Assembly: GCA_950295325.1 (NCBI GenBank)
Contig: OX485805.1
Location: 41,752,758 to 41,816,757 of the forward strand
Length of the DNA stretch: 64,000 nucleotides
Origin: Polytrichum commune
Taxonomy: Eukaryota > Streptophyta > Polytrichopsida > Polytrichales > Polytrichaceae
Direction: 5' to 3'
A model generated the notes under the pieces. That model worked only from the letters and a program-made list of their open reading frames with translations. It searched no databases and was not told the origin of the DNA. Position numbers and translations under genes: made by a program. How positions within the stretch are numbered: position 1 is the stretch's first letter; the number at the start of each line of letters is the position of its first letter. This document shows positions 11,588 to 22,283 of the stretch, one piece after another.

Positions 11588-11625
11588 AAACCCTAACCCC
11601 AAACCCTAAACCCTACATCCCTAAA
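11588..11625 (+). repeat. Interstitial telomere-like repeat
   Basis: AAACCCTAACCCCAAACCCT followed by AAACCCTACATCCCTAAA: four degenerate copies of the plant telomere unit CCCTAAA. Isolated inside the foldback core, it is more likely a relic or a telo-box-like tract than a functional telomere. Confidence 0.7.
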
Positions 11626-12837
11626 TCTTTTAATCTTACCAACATTCAAAATATGTGGCCATGTTGTGGTATGTGGGCATGTCCAACTGGTCTACCAATG
11701 TTGGTTGGATTGGATATTGCTTCATCCGGTTAATAACAACTATTGAGAATCATGCCGATTGTCATTTCAAGATTCAAAATTGGATTTGAGATACAACTTT
11801 GGTTTATGTCAAAAGTGAAGTTTGGAATTCTTCCTCTTTCACCTTAATAATGTTGAGTGCATTTTGATCACACAGTCCATACTTAATCTTATTCTAACAT
11901 GCATGTCTTAAGACTCAACTTTAAATGAATACTTTTAGTTATGCACCTACTTCTCGTAGGATGCAAAAACATGCAATTAGTGTGACTCGACCTAGGTATG
12001 TTTTGAATTCATATGCTTACTCTACCTTATGTACCATTCCAAATTAATTTCAATCTTGCCACACATTCCGGATTAATTCAATCTTTTCACATCTAGATTT
12101 GCACTTAAATTAAGACCTACATTATACCTAGGTATGGTTTCATATCATATCCTTCCTCTACCTTACAAGCCATTCCAAATTAATCCGACTTTTTATTGGT
12201 GTCCACACACTTAGTGAGCATATTCTAGACATGTTTTGATGTGAATCATATAATATATACAATTTTAGGGGCCTCCACAACTAATTTTGACCCACTCCTA
12301 CCTCATTGTATGTATGTGTATATATATATATATATCACTTAGACCTTGGTAACATATAGGTATCAATTGCCCAAAAACTTGGATTTCATAATTTGGTCGC
12401 AAATCATTTATTTAATGTTAAGCATCATCATATTTCAATAACATTTGACTATTATAGTATTTATGTTTTTATCCTGAGGCCTTGGTAACACCTAAGGTGT
12501 GCGAGCGACATTAATATTTTCAATATGTTGCATGCATGCCATATATGTTCCATACATAGCGTCATACATGTTTCGCATGGATAGAATGACATATTGTTAG
12601 GTTAAGGTAGGCGGCGGGAATCCGCTTTTAAAAGAGCATCTAAGGGATTTTGAATCGCCCTAGAGCAGTACTTAAAGGTCTTCCCCCCCAAACCAGAGCT
12701 CTTTTTTGCGGCATGCTCTAGAGACTGCTCTAGAGACTTGTAGGAGTGCGCGCATATCACATTTCTATGCGTCCACACTACACACTTCATGTACGTACAA
12801 CGTATATCCACCGCATATACCGCCGCGTATTCCGGAG

Positions 12838-13433
12838 TTTTACGAACGCCCGTTCGTAAACCTCGGCCCATATTAACGAACGGGCGTTTGTAAACCTCGG
12901 CCCACATTTACGAACGGGCGTTCGTAAATCTCCGCCACATGTACGAACGGGCGTTCGTAAACCTCGGCCCACATTTTCGTACACTTCTGCGCAACAACCA
13001 AGTGCTGCATAGTTACGAACGTGCGTTCGTAAACGTCAGCGCATATTTACGAACGGGCGTTCGTAAACCTCGGCCCACATTTTCGTACACTTCTTTGCAA
13101 CCAAGTGCTGCACAGTTACGAACGTGCATTCGTAAACATCGGCGCACATTTACGAACGGGCGTTCGTAAATATCGGCCCACATTTTCTTAAGCTTCTGCG
13201 CAACAACCAAGTGCTGCACAGTTACGAACGTGCATTCGTAAACATCGGCGCACATTTACGAACGGGCGTTCGTAAATATCGGCCCACATTTTCTTAAGCT
13301 TCTGCGCAACAACCAAGTGCTGCACAGTTACGAACGTGCGTTCGTAAACCTCGGCCCACATTTACGAACGGGCGTTCGTAAACATCGGCCCACATTTTCG
13401 TAAACTTCTGCGCAGCAACCAAATCCTGCATAG
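12838..13433. repeat. Palindrome satellite, right arm (inverted)
   Basis: About 12 copies of the same palindrome, now mostly with GG, TG or GC in the centre as expected for the opposite orientation. The linkers CCTCGGCCCACA and CAACCAAGTGCTGCA are also inverted. Two neighbouring units of about 105 bp (13108-13212 and 13214-13318) are nearly identical, showing recent local duplication. Confidence 0.92.
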
Positions 13434-13929
13434 TACGTATATATGAAAGCCCATTGTTAATGGGTGTTTGCAGTCTTTCCTTGCTACATTAACTCTTTTG
13501 TTGCTAGTCATTTCCAAGCCTTGCAAAAACACCTCCCAACCTAGTGCATCTTTAGAAAACTCCTTTGACGTATGATCGCCTTAAACTTATGTTTAAGGCT
13601 AAAAAATATGTTTTGGACACTACCTACGAGCTCACATTTTTTGTCTGAATGGCCAACTTTTAGATGTTGTTTCCATAATATAAGCTTAGAGCTGGCATCT
13701 GTAACCTTCTACAACCTATAGTGGAGTTTTCGAGTCCTTATGACTAGCTAATGTTTTTGGTGAAAGGTGGTTTTCGCAAACCGAATCCAGATCCAACGTT
13801 TCTAAGCTTCAACCAACCTATGGTACAAATATAAATCACAAATCAATGCATTTGTAGTATTGGTTCAAACATAGACGATGGTTGAGAGTTTACAAACTTG
13901 TATTAATGATTCAATCACATATGATGGCT

Positions 13930-14720
13930 AAGAGTTTACGAACGTGCGTTCGTAAATATCACCTGTGAGTATGGTCTATGTATCTAGCAATATCCATAGA
14001 TGGACATACATCTATGCATAGACCCAAACAATATGTCATGGTGATATATGAACGCACGTTCGTAAATATATGACCCAAAGCCTTATGAACGGTCGTTTGT
14101 AAATACCACCTATGAATATGGTCTATGTATCCAAACAACATCCATACATAGACACATCTATGCATCGACCCAAATATGATGATGATATATGATACAAGTC
14201 TGTCATGATGATATACGAATGAACATTCATAAAGATACCTACCAAAGCTTTACGAACGGCCATTCATATGGAGTATACCAATCCAATTGCCCCAAATACC
14301 CATATGATGGCATACATTTTGCGAAAGTATATCCGTAAATACCACAATTATTACAGTCTAAATTTTATTTGCCATAAAAAATACAATATGTGACATACGC
14401 GCGGCCGTTCATAAAGATACCCTCCTGGAATATGTATAGGGAGGTATACGAACGCCCATTCATATATCCCAAGTCGTATTTTTTTGTATTTTGGGCCTAT
14501 AATTGACGACATACATCGTGTCGACTGTGTATGCGACTAATATTTTTTAAATCCATATCATTCAGTTTTTTTCATATGCATGTATAATGTTCTTTGACAC
14601 CAATGTGAATATATGTATCGTGTGATCTTTAACATCATGTGTTGTTTGTCCCATGCCCATTTGATCATGAAATGGGATGTACTTTACGACCGCGCGTTCG
14701 TGAACATATGTAAAAATCAT
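13930..14720. repeat. Scattered palindrome units right of the foldback structure
   Basis: Single, progressively decayed palindromes at about 13934, 14048, 14082, 14250, 14402, 14448 and 14680, spaced 35-230 bp apart. A second phrase, GGTCTATGTATC...AACATCCATACATAGAC, recurs around 13970 and 14117. The array therefore extends past the arm, at lower density and greater age. Confidence 0.75.
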
Positions 14721-17560
14721 GTCTTGTATTGATGTAGAACCATGTCCATGGTTACTTAACAAATCATTTCAACGCCTTCTAAAGATAATAAATAACACCA
14801 TGTGATGCCCATGTTTATTGGAATGGAAAAATAAGGATTATTTGCACCTGACCATGGATTGTTTTGGAACACATGTTCGTGTTTATTTATGAGGTTCTCC
14901 AATGGTATCCCAACACCTACTTTTTAATGTCCACAATGCGAGCGTGTCTTTGGTTTGCTAGTCATTATTGTCTCTTTAGTTGGAAAGTGTATGTATTTCA
15001 GGTCATATATACTCACATATAGTGTGTCCACTCTTATTTGCATAGCATCGGTTATGCGGTTGTCCATTCCATGGTTGTTTTTTAGGTGTGATGGTAGTGG
15101 ATGTAGTAGATAGTGCCTTTGTGTTGTCGACATATGCATCCTCTTTAGATAATGAATGTGAACTCTCTTCCCGATCGGCTGACAATATTGACGGGACAAT
15201 CGTGGTGGGTGTGTTTGTGGATACATCTTTCGGTGGACATAACATAGGTTGGAATTAGTGTGAAAATAGGGGCATTGTATAGACTTGGTTGTATTGCGGC
15301 TACATTCAAACTTATTTTAAATAAGTTTGGGATGTGCCATCTAATTCAATAAGACCTTTCCATATGGGATGCGCATCCTAGACTCTATAATGACATAAAA
15401 CTATTTTTGGGGAGATTTGATTGTTATTTTCCATGTGAAGTTCATGTTTTGATCACGATATTTAAAATTACTATATTTAGTAATGTGAATATTCTTTGCG
15501 TACAAACTTATGAACTATCATTTTCCCAATGTTCCCAATGTTCCCATTATAATGCATGCTCACAATATTGACATCCCAAACTATGGGTGAATTTGATTTT
15601 GAGACTTTCCAAAGTCTCCGATTAACGAATATAGTGTTAAGTGTCATCTCATGACATTTGGCGTTCAAGTGCACTTACTAACATCTTGGCATGAGTATGT
15701 TCAATAGGATTATGAGGTGGATGTCTGTATGTTCCATAATGGTCTACAAGTTGACTAAAATGTAAACATATGACACTACTTGTCCTAGAGTACACTCAAA
15801 ACTATCTTCCCCTTGCATACTTCAACGCAAGACTATCACCTAAAGTATCCCAATGTGCTACTCTAAATGTCATAATGTACATATTTTTTCACCTAAGAAA
15901 ATTACTTATGTTGAGGAATGGAATTGTAATGGCAATTAGTGGGCGTGACACTTTGAGACCTCTAGGCATCTAGTTTAGACCCTTTGCAAATGGTGCACAT
16001 GACACTAAATATCATAAATGGTATACTTGAGCACTAGACTAGGGATAGAAGGATTCTTGTGTGAACCCAAAATGGTTGATCATATAAGTGATGGCCCGAA
16101 AAGGATGTAGTGATAGGTGCTAGATAGGTGCTATTTCACACCACTTGCAATCCCTTTTGGGTGCCATTGAATTAACCGTATTGTGTGCATTTGTACTCTT
16201 TCTAGCCGAATGAGCTTATTTTCACCATTTCCCGTATATCAACCTTTTTCGTGTGGGTAGTCCTTTGGAGTTACAGGTTGCTGTAATTTAAAAAAAAATA
16301 GAATGTTATATTCTACTTCAAATTACATAGATCTCTAATTAGCACTACTTCATAATCAGGTCTGATTGGACACTTTTTTCTCCAAATTTATTTTCTATGT
16401 CATTTTGAAGAAGTTTCAATCAATCTTATGATGAAATGTGACAATTCTTGTTTTTTTTTTAAATCCAAATTACGCCTAATTGACCCACGCGTGTAGGATG
16501 TGCACACAAGGAAGAGGAATTTACCTTACTTGGTAACAAAACTAATGCTTTAAAATAGTAAAGTAAAATATAAAGTTATATATTACCATGTAACTCTGAA
16601 TGATAAGCCACATTATTCGGAACATGACAGGCGAACTCAGTAACTTTTTAATTTGATAAGTCAATCAGATCTATTGAAAGGAAACTCATAAATGACCTAT
16701 AATGAACTCCTTTCAAATGTGTGCATTTCATTTCTTTCAAATGCTTCAATATATGAATCTTATGACGGGACACCAATGTCTCAAATAAAACAGAGCCTCT
16801 TTAATGATTGGTTTTGTGGTTGTAAGTGATCAAAAATTAAAAAAACCAACTTCGAACATCAGCGCATGTACAAGACTGTCACATCGAAATAATCTCAACG
16901 TCGTTCTGATCACCTTCAACTGACCATTTTTGACGTCGACACGGGTTTTAAGGTTTAACCAGTGTATTATGAAACACTAGTGCCCCACCATAAGATTCAT
17001 ATGTACTTACAATTATCCTCATTGGATGACTAGGGGTGACCCACCTTAAGTTTAGTTCCTGCTTCCTAGAAAATATAGATAAATATATAAATAAATCTAA
17101 GGGTGCTTAAAGTTGCAGCTCCTGTGTGTTACTCACTATCTGTAGTACTACCCAAAAATAATGCAACCTAGGCCTAATTTTGCCATGCAACAAAAATTGA
17201 TTCGATGCATCTCACACACAAAAATCGTGGAATGTGGGCTCCCGTTTGCAGCGTTTGGAGTCACCGAATACATGTGGTGTGTATGTGATATGCCCTTCAA
17301 AACCTTTTCAGCTGACCTTTAAGCATTAAAAAACTATAAAACCTTCACACCCAATCCCGACAAAGACCTTTTTATCCTTCACTTTGTTATCCCTTCCATT
17401 GAGGGTCATGACGATGAGGAATTGGGAAAGTTTTTGTTCTCTGTTTTCCTCTTTCTCGAATTTCACTTTTCCTGGTGCAGCTGAAAAGTCCTCGTAGTCT
17501 AGAAGAAATTAAGAAAGTTAAAAAGGCGTGTATTCTTTTTGTATTCTCCTCTACCATGAA
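14721..17560. other. No gene seen; one family B element
   Basis: AT-rich sequence with short open frames lacking homology or codon signal. The only recognisable item is the family B copy listed at 15630-16024. Confidence 0.5.
15630..16024 (+). mobile_element. Family B inverted-repeat element, 3' part
   Basis: Shares GTGTCATCTCATGACA, CATCTTGGCATGAGTATG, GTATCCCAATGTG and CACTTTGAGACCTCTAGGCA with the copies at 45864 and 49128. It ends CACTAAATATCATAAATGG, the inverse of the family's start. The 5' end is not recognisable. Confidence 0.7.
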
Positions 17561-19710
17561 CACGTGAGGAGATCAAGGCCTCTTTTGGAGTTGGGCCCCC
17601 ACCGATCTTATCAAGGTGAACCCATAGAGGAGGTCTACGTTAAGTATTGTATTTAGTGTTCTATTCGTCTTGCTCAATACTAAGGGCCATTTCACACACA
17701 AGGTTGAAGGCCCCTGACCATGACGATGTAAGAGCTCTCGTTGGTTGAAAAGGCGGAGACCGTCCAAGTTCGCTTCACACTAGGAGGTGAAGGCCTAAAA
17801 GTCCATAGAAAAGTTCGTGGATGAAAAGTCTACATGGAGTCCTACATGGGAGGGTGTGGATAAGGGTGCATGGTCTACCGGAATTTGCGTCAGACCCACT
17901 TCCAAGAGGTGGTCCTAACGTAAATTCCAGGAGTCCATGACTTTTTTAATATATTTTCCCATCATGATAGATTTCGGGACAGATTCCAGGACAGACAAAC
18001 ACCATCAAGTAATTCTCTTAAATTGATAAAGTTTGAGACATATTATATTAAACCAAATCCTCCCCTCTTTTTTGCCAACAAAATATGCAATGGTCCCGCA
18101 ACATGGTTCATTCGCACTTCACACTATGCTTGAGGGCCCAAGACTACATAAAATGGCTTTCCCAATACCCATGGTACAACCTTTGGATGAGAGTCAAGGG
18201 TCCTCACCATTACAAGGTCACGGCTCTTGGCTCATGTGTGAAGTGACCCTAAGGGTCGTTTCACACTATGGTTGTCCAAGTCGAGAGGCCATGGGATTGA
18301 ATGGCCAAACTTTTAGACTCTAAAGAAATGGGCTGAAAATGGTCAATGAAATATAGGAATTGGAGCCTTCAGCCATGCACAGTGTGAAGCTTCTAAAGGC
18401 CAAGCCCATGGAGTGTCACCAATACTAAATGTAAACCTAACATGATCTGCCATTACTTGTAAAAGTATTTGGCATAATAAACTTACAATGTTGCAAGTAC
18501 TACTGGCACTTACTAAGTGTTTTTTTATCCAAATTTCAATCATCCATGACAATATTCCAATAGTGAAATGTTAGAATGCAGAATATCCCAATAGTAGATG
18601 AACTAGAAAATAAGTTAGAATGACAATATTTGAAAACTTATTCATAAGAAGTGTCACTAGAAAAGTTACCACAATGACACAAAATGCCATTTGACACTAA
18701 AGACAATATTTTGTGTACTAGTAATTACTTGGTTCCTCTAGGTTTGTGGTTAAGTCATCCACATTAGGTCCCACTAGACAAACATGGGGTCTCTAATGCT
18801 TATTATGGAGTTGAATCACTGTAATGAGTTATGTACCGTACTATAGTTGATTGCATGTTCATCTTCTAGGTAAGATTCAAGGTGTTCAAAGAGTATTTCT
18901 CCCAACCTAATTTCAAAACACCAATCTTAGGGCACTTTACACTAGAGCTTGATGACCCTTTCTTCTTCTTCTTCTTTGGGTGGGTGGGGGGGGGGGGGGG
19001 GGTTTAACTATTGAAATCTAAAATTTCTCATTCGTGGAAAATGCCAACAAGACCGTCTCACTCCACTTTATACTACATCGTGAGAGCCCAAGGTGCCGAG
19101 GACATTTGAATAGATGAATTAACAAGGCATGTAATGAATAATGATTCATGGTGTACTAGAGTTTGTGTCAAGTTCACCTCAAAGAGGTGGGTACATACAA
19201 AACCAAGATTTTTAAGAACTTATCTTGTCAAAGGGTCCATATGAATGAGATGATAATGAAATACAATATATTCAGCTAAGAACCTGGTCACATATGTCTT
19301 GACACTATTCTTAAATGCCCACTACCACACAAATTTCAATTCATCTCTATTGTACGGCCTTTGGATATTAAGGCTCGAAGGGTCTTCACAACTTCATAGT
19401 CACGGCCCTTGAACATAGTGTAATGAACATGAAGAATTGGTGGCTACAATGTTTTGTCTAATTCGTGTGGGTGGGAAATTCATGTGGGTTGGAATTTAGT
19501 GTGCCCCACATCAAATTTGTAGTACTTGCCTCGGTTGACATCAGTATTTTATAGCGCTTGCCTTGCCTTGAATTTTTATCCAAATATGTAGACAAAAAAC
19601 CCACGTTAATTTTTCACACTGGAAATTACAATGGGCCACTTCAAAAAAAATAGTATGAATGATTGGGAATTGGTGTGGCCTACACTAATTAGACAAAACA
19701 ATGTACTTAC
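17561..19710. other. Decayed dispersed repeats, no gene
   Basis: Phrases such as CACTTCACACTATGCTTGAGG, CTCACCATTACAAGGTCACG and TTGTGTGAAGTGGCCTTGAG recur near 17690, 18100-18320, 19330-19420 and 21310-21460, which marks an old repeat family without visible ends. A run of about 18 G lies near 18985-19002. Confidence 0.45.
18414..18712 (+). repeat. Family C repeat, copy 1
   Basis: Runs from GTGTCACCAATACTAAATGT through TTACAATGTTGCAAGTAC, ATCCATGACAATATT and CTTATTCATAAGAAGTGTCA to TGCCATTTGACACTAAA. The same order is seen at 25796-26103 and, inverted, at 53412-53735. GTGTCA-rich ends in inverted orientation suggest a non-autonomous DNA transposon. Confidence 0.6.
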
Positions 19711-19718
19711 ACATTAAC

Positions 19719-19909
19719 TGATGGAGGTTGAGAAATAACTGGTTGAAGTTCAAGACTTCAGGAAAATCACTAATCTTTTTAGAAGAATCTATACTATATG
19801 CCTCCAATTGATGAAGAAAAATTGAAAGATCACAATTAATGTCATGTAACCAGTTGGACTTGGGAGCACTAGGATTTTGACCAGTGTTGCCCAGAACTCT
19901 CCCCACACA
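19719..19909 (-). mobile_element. hAT-type MITE, diverged copy
   Basis: Contains GAGAAATAACTGGTTGAAG, TTCAAGACTTCAGGAAAATC and AACCAGTTGGACTTGGGAGC in the family order. The termini are eroded (right end CTCTCCCCACA), so no target duplication is assigned. Confidence 0.7.
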
Positions 19910-20120
19910 TAACAATAGTGTAAATTAAACGCCCTTACCTAATGTAATTTTTGCAGGGGGGAGTAGATCTTTTCCTCCATACCCTTGTCATGTGGGCATG
20001 GGATTGGAGGTGGATCGAACAGACACTTAATTCACGTCGGTCTCCTCCGGAGACCGAAGTTTTTTATATTTTTTATATTATAATTTTTGCAACTGGGTTG
20101 CACCTCCAGAGTGCAAGATA

Positions 20121-20243
20121 CTCGCTCTGTCCCCAAAGGATTACCCCCCCCCCCCATAGTTTTACATCCCAAAATGTTCGTTGACGAACATTTTGGGATA
20201 TAAAACTCCGGGAGGTAGGACAATCATTTGAGGACGGAGGGAG
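20121..20243. mobile_element. Stowaway-like MITE, copy 2
   Basis: Starts CTCGCTCTGTCCCCAAAGG and ends GAGGACGGAGGGAG with TA on both sides (20119-20120 and 20244-20245). The centre is the same fold-back as copy 1, with a stretch of 13 C and a GTTCGTTGACGAAC palindrome. Confidence 0.82.
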
Positions 20244-20581
20244 TATCATCTTAGTAGCTACTTAAGAATGTAACCAAGTAGCAACTGCCAAATAACTTGC
20301 AAGTCCCAGGAGCAGTAGCCGTGGAGGTGCAAATCACTTAATGCTTTGCGAGACCCCAAAAGACCTCAAGAATCAAAACCGGGCCAGCTCGACATTGATT
20401 ACAAGCAGCACATTGAAGGTGTTTGCAACTCCATCCAAAAATAAGTTGGGTCCTCCAAGATCAGCTGCTTTGACCTAACAAGTCACTTGAAATGTTTCTT
20501 GTGAAGGTCCTTATGAGTGCCTTATAAGTCTCGCCAACAAGCTTGAATTCCGAATGATTGATATATTGTCATAGTTTAGAC

Positions 20582-20790
20582 CAGTGCCTGGGAAGTTTTT
20601 GGGCTTATAAAGTCGGTCAAGATCCTAGTGATTCTAAATCCAACCGGTTACATGTTAGACCTCTTCCGGTTTTGCTTCATTCATTGGAGGTATATTCTAT
20701 AGATTCCTCTAGAATGATCGGTCATTCTCCTAAAGTCTCCAACTTCAACTGGTTCATCTGTAACTAACCGTCAGTTCTTCTTGGACATTG
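20582..20790 (+). mobile_element. hAT-type MITE copy
   Basis: Starts CAGTGCCTGGGAAGTTTTTG and ends GTTCTTCTTGGACATTG. It shares CAACCGGTTACATGTT and TAGATTCCTCTAGAATGATC with the other copies. The flanking octamers GTTTAGAC and GTTCATAT agree only partly. Confidence 0.78.
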
Positions 20791-22167
20791 GTTCATATAT
20801 TATTGTATTATGAGGTAGAGGTGACTATATATATTGTGATATATCTGGTAGACTAAACCATTTCCAATCCCTCCCCCCCCCCCCAAAAAAAAAAAGATTT
20901 TAATACACAAAGTCCTCTAAAGTCGTCAAGTTCCATACATGTGCATTGTTTTGTCTAATTAGTGTGGGATACCATTTGGAGTTATCCATTGGAGTTATAA
21001 CATTTTGTGAGAGTGAATCACTTTTTACCCAAATAACATTCTTAGTTAGTATGCACACCGAAGAACATGATATGACTTAGTTGGTAAAAAATGATAGTTG
21101 TAAAGTTTACATGGATTCCTACATGGCATCAAATGGATCATGTTTCATGGTCACTTGGATTATTTTCAAAAACCACCTCATGGAGGTAGGCCTAACACAA
21201 AACCGGAAGACCATGGCACTCCAAACACTCACAATTGTTGATTTTTTCTACTACATCATGCGTGAGGACCCGCATGAGTAGAAATTCAGTGAAATAGCAT
21301 TTCGTTGAGGGACGGTCACATACAGCTTCGCACTACACTTGAGGATCCCTGACCACACTACATGACTTTGGAGGTGTGTTGGGATGGCCTTTGGACACCT
21401 TCTTTGGGGCTCTCACAAATTCATGGTCACGGCTCTTGACTTTTGTGTGAAGTGGCCTTGAGTACATGTTTGACATTTGTTAGACACTCCAAAGAGGTTT
21501 GGAACGGGATAATGACAAAACATGTTATGTAAGCGGGTCTTAAATATATGTTTTCTCCCTCTATGGTCAATTCTTGTACGATATGAAACACACAATTAGT
21601 GCGAGCTAATTAGCAAAGCTCTCAAATCGTGCCCAAGTCTCGTAGTCACTTTCCTCATGACTTTCAAAACTCGTATGAATATCCTATTGAATCAATGTCA
21701 AAGTGAAGCCTCTGTAAGTCAATAAATGATCATATAGATTCCCCCCCAAATCATGTTGACTATTATGTTCTAGAATGGCTAATAAATTTCAAGTATGTAG
21801 TTCAATCTCATTTCAACAAATGCCTTTTTGGTGTCCAGGACTAGATTGACATCCAATCTTAGACCACTCAAATATAGGCGTCCATTTAAGATCAAAATCC
21901 GAAGTAGGCATCTACCTTGTCTAAACCAGTAGATGGCAGCTTCCCAGCCAATGAATCTACTAGAGGAACTCTATACACAGTCAACAACAATAGCAAACTA
22001 CATGACTACTGTCAAACTACAAAATAACCTCAAAATTCTCACCAAACTACACCCATTGTATAATTTTATTGATATGATGTCAAACCAACTTGTATTGATT
22101 ATAATAAAAAAAATCTCAATCTCAAGATGGCGAGTAGGTATCAATCTTTGCATGATAATTCTTGATA
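20791..22167. other. No gene; partial inverted-repeat and decayed repeat sequence
   Basis: At about 20946-21035 there is one arm (TTTTGTCTAATTAGTGTGGG onward) of the element seen complete at 37850-38032. Around 21305-21465 the repeat phrases listed for 17561-19710 recur. Nothing coding is recognisable. Confidence 0.4.
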
Positions 22168-22281
22168 CTCCCTTTGTCCTATAATGATTGTCCTACCCCC
22201 CCCCCCCCGAGTTTTTTATCCTACAAATGTTTTGGGACATAAAAATCCGGGGGGTGAACAATCATTTTGGGACAGAGGCAG
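22168..22281. mobile_element. Stowaway-like MITE, copy 3
   Basis: CTCCCTTTGTCCTATAATG to CATTTTGGGACAGAGGCAG, with TA at both borders (22166-22167 and 22282-22283). It is the same length as copy 1 (114 bp), with a poly-C tract in the left arm. Confidence 0.82.
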
Positions 22282-22283
22282 TA

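Larger units (their letters stand above)
9890..12837. other. Non-coding core of the foldback structure
   Basis: AT-rich, without a recognisable coding region. The longest open frame (10133-10540) has low complexity and no family resemblance. The core holds a G-rich GGGAT repeat at about 10690-10800, an interstitial telomere-like tract at 11588-11625 and an (AT)n tract at about 12317-12334. Confidence 0.6.
8446..13827. mobile_element. Foldback-type element with long palindrome-rich inverted arms
   Basis: About 5.4 kb bounded by TGTACCATAGGTTGGTTGAA on the left and its inverse at 13808-13827. The outer about 390 bases of the arms (8446-8847 and 13434-13827) are inverted copies with only a handful of differences. 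Inside them each arm turns into a satellite of short palindromes. The core (9890-12838) shows no transposase. Long, internally repetitive inverted arms resemble Foldback elements or some long-TIR MULEs. No target-site duplication is evident (left flank CTTGAAAAA, right flank AATATAAAT), so the ends or mechanism are uncertain; an inverted segmental duplication is an alternative. Confidence 0.65.
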
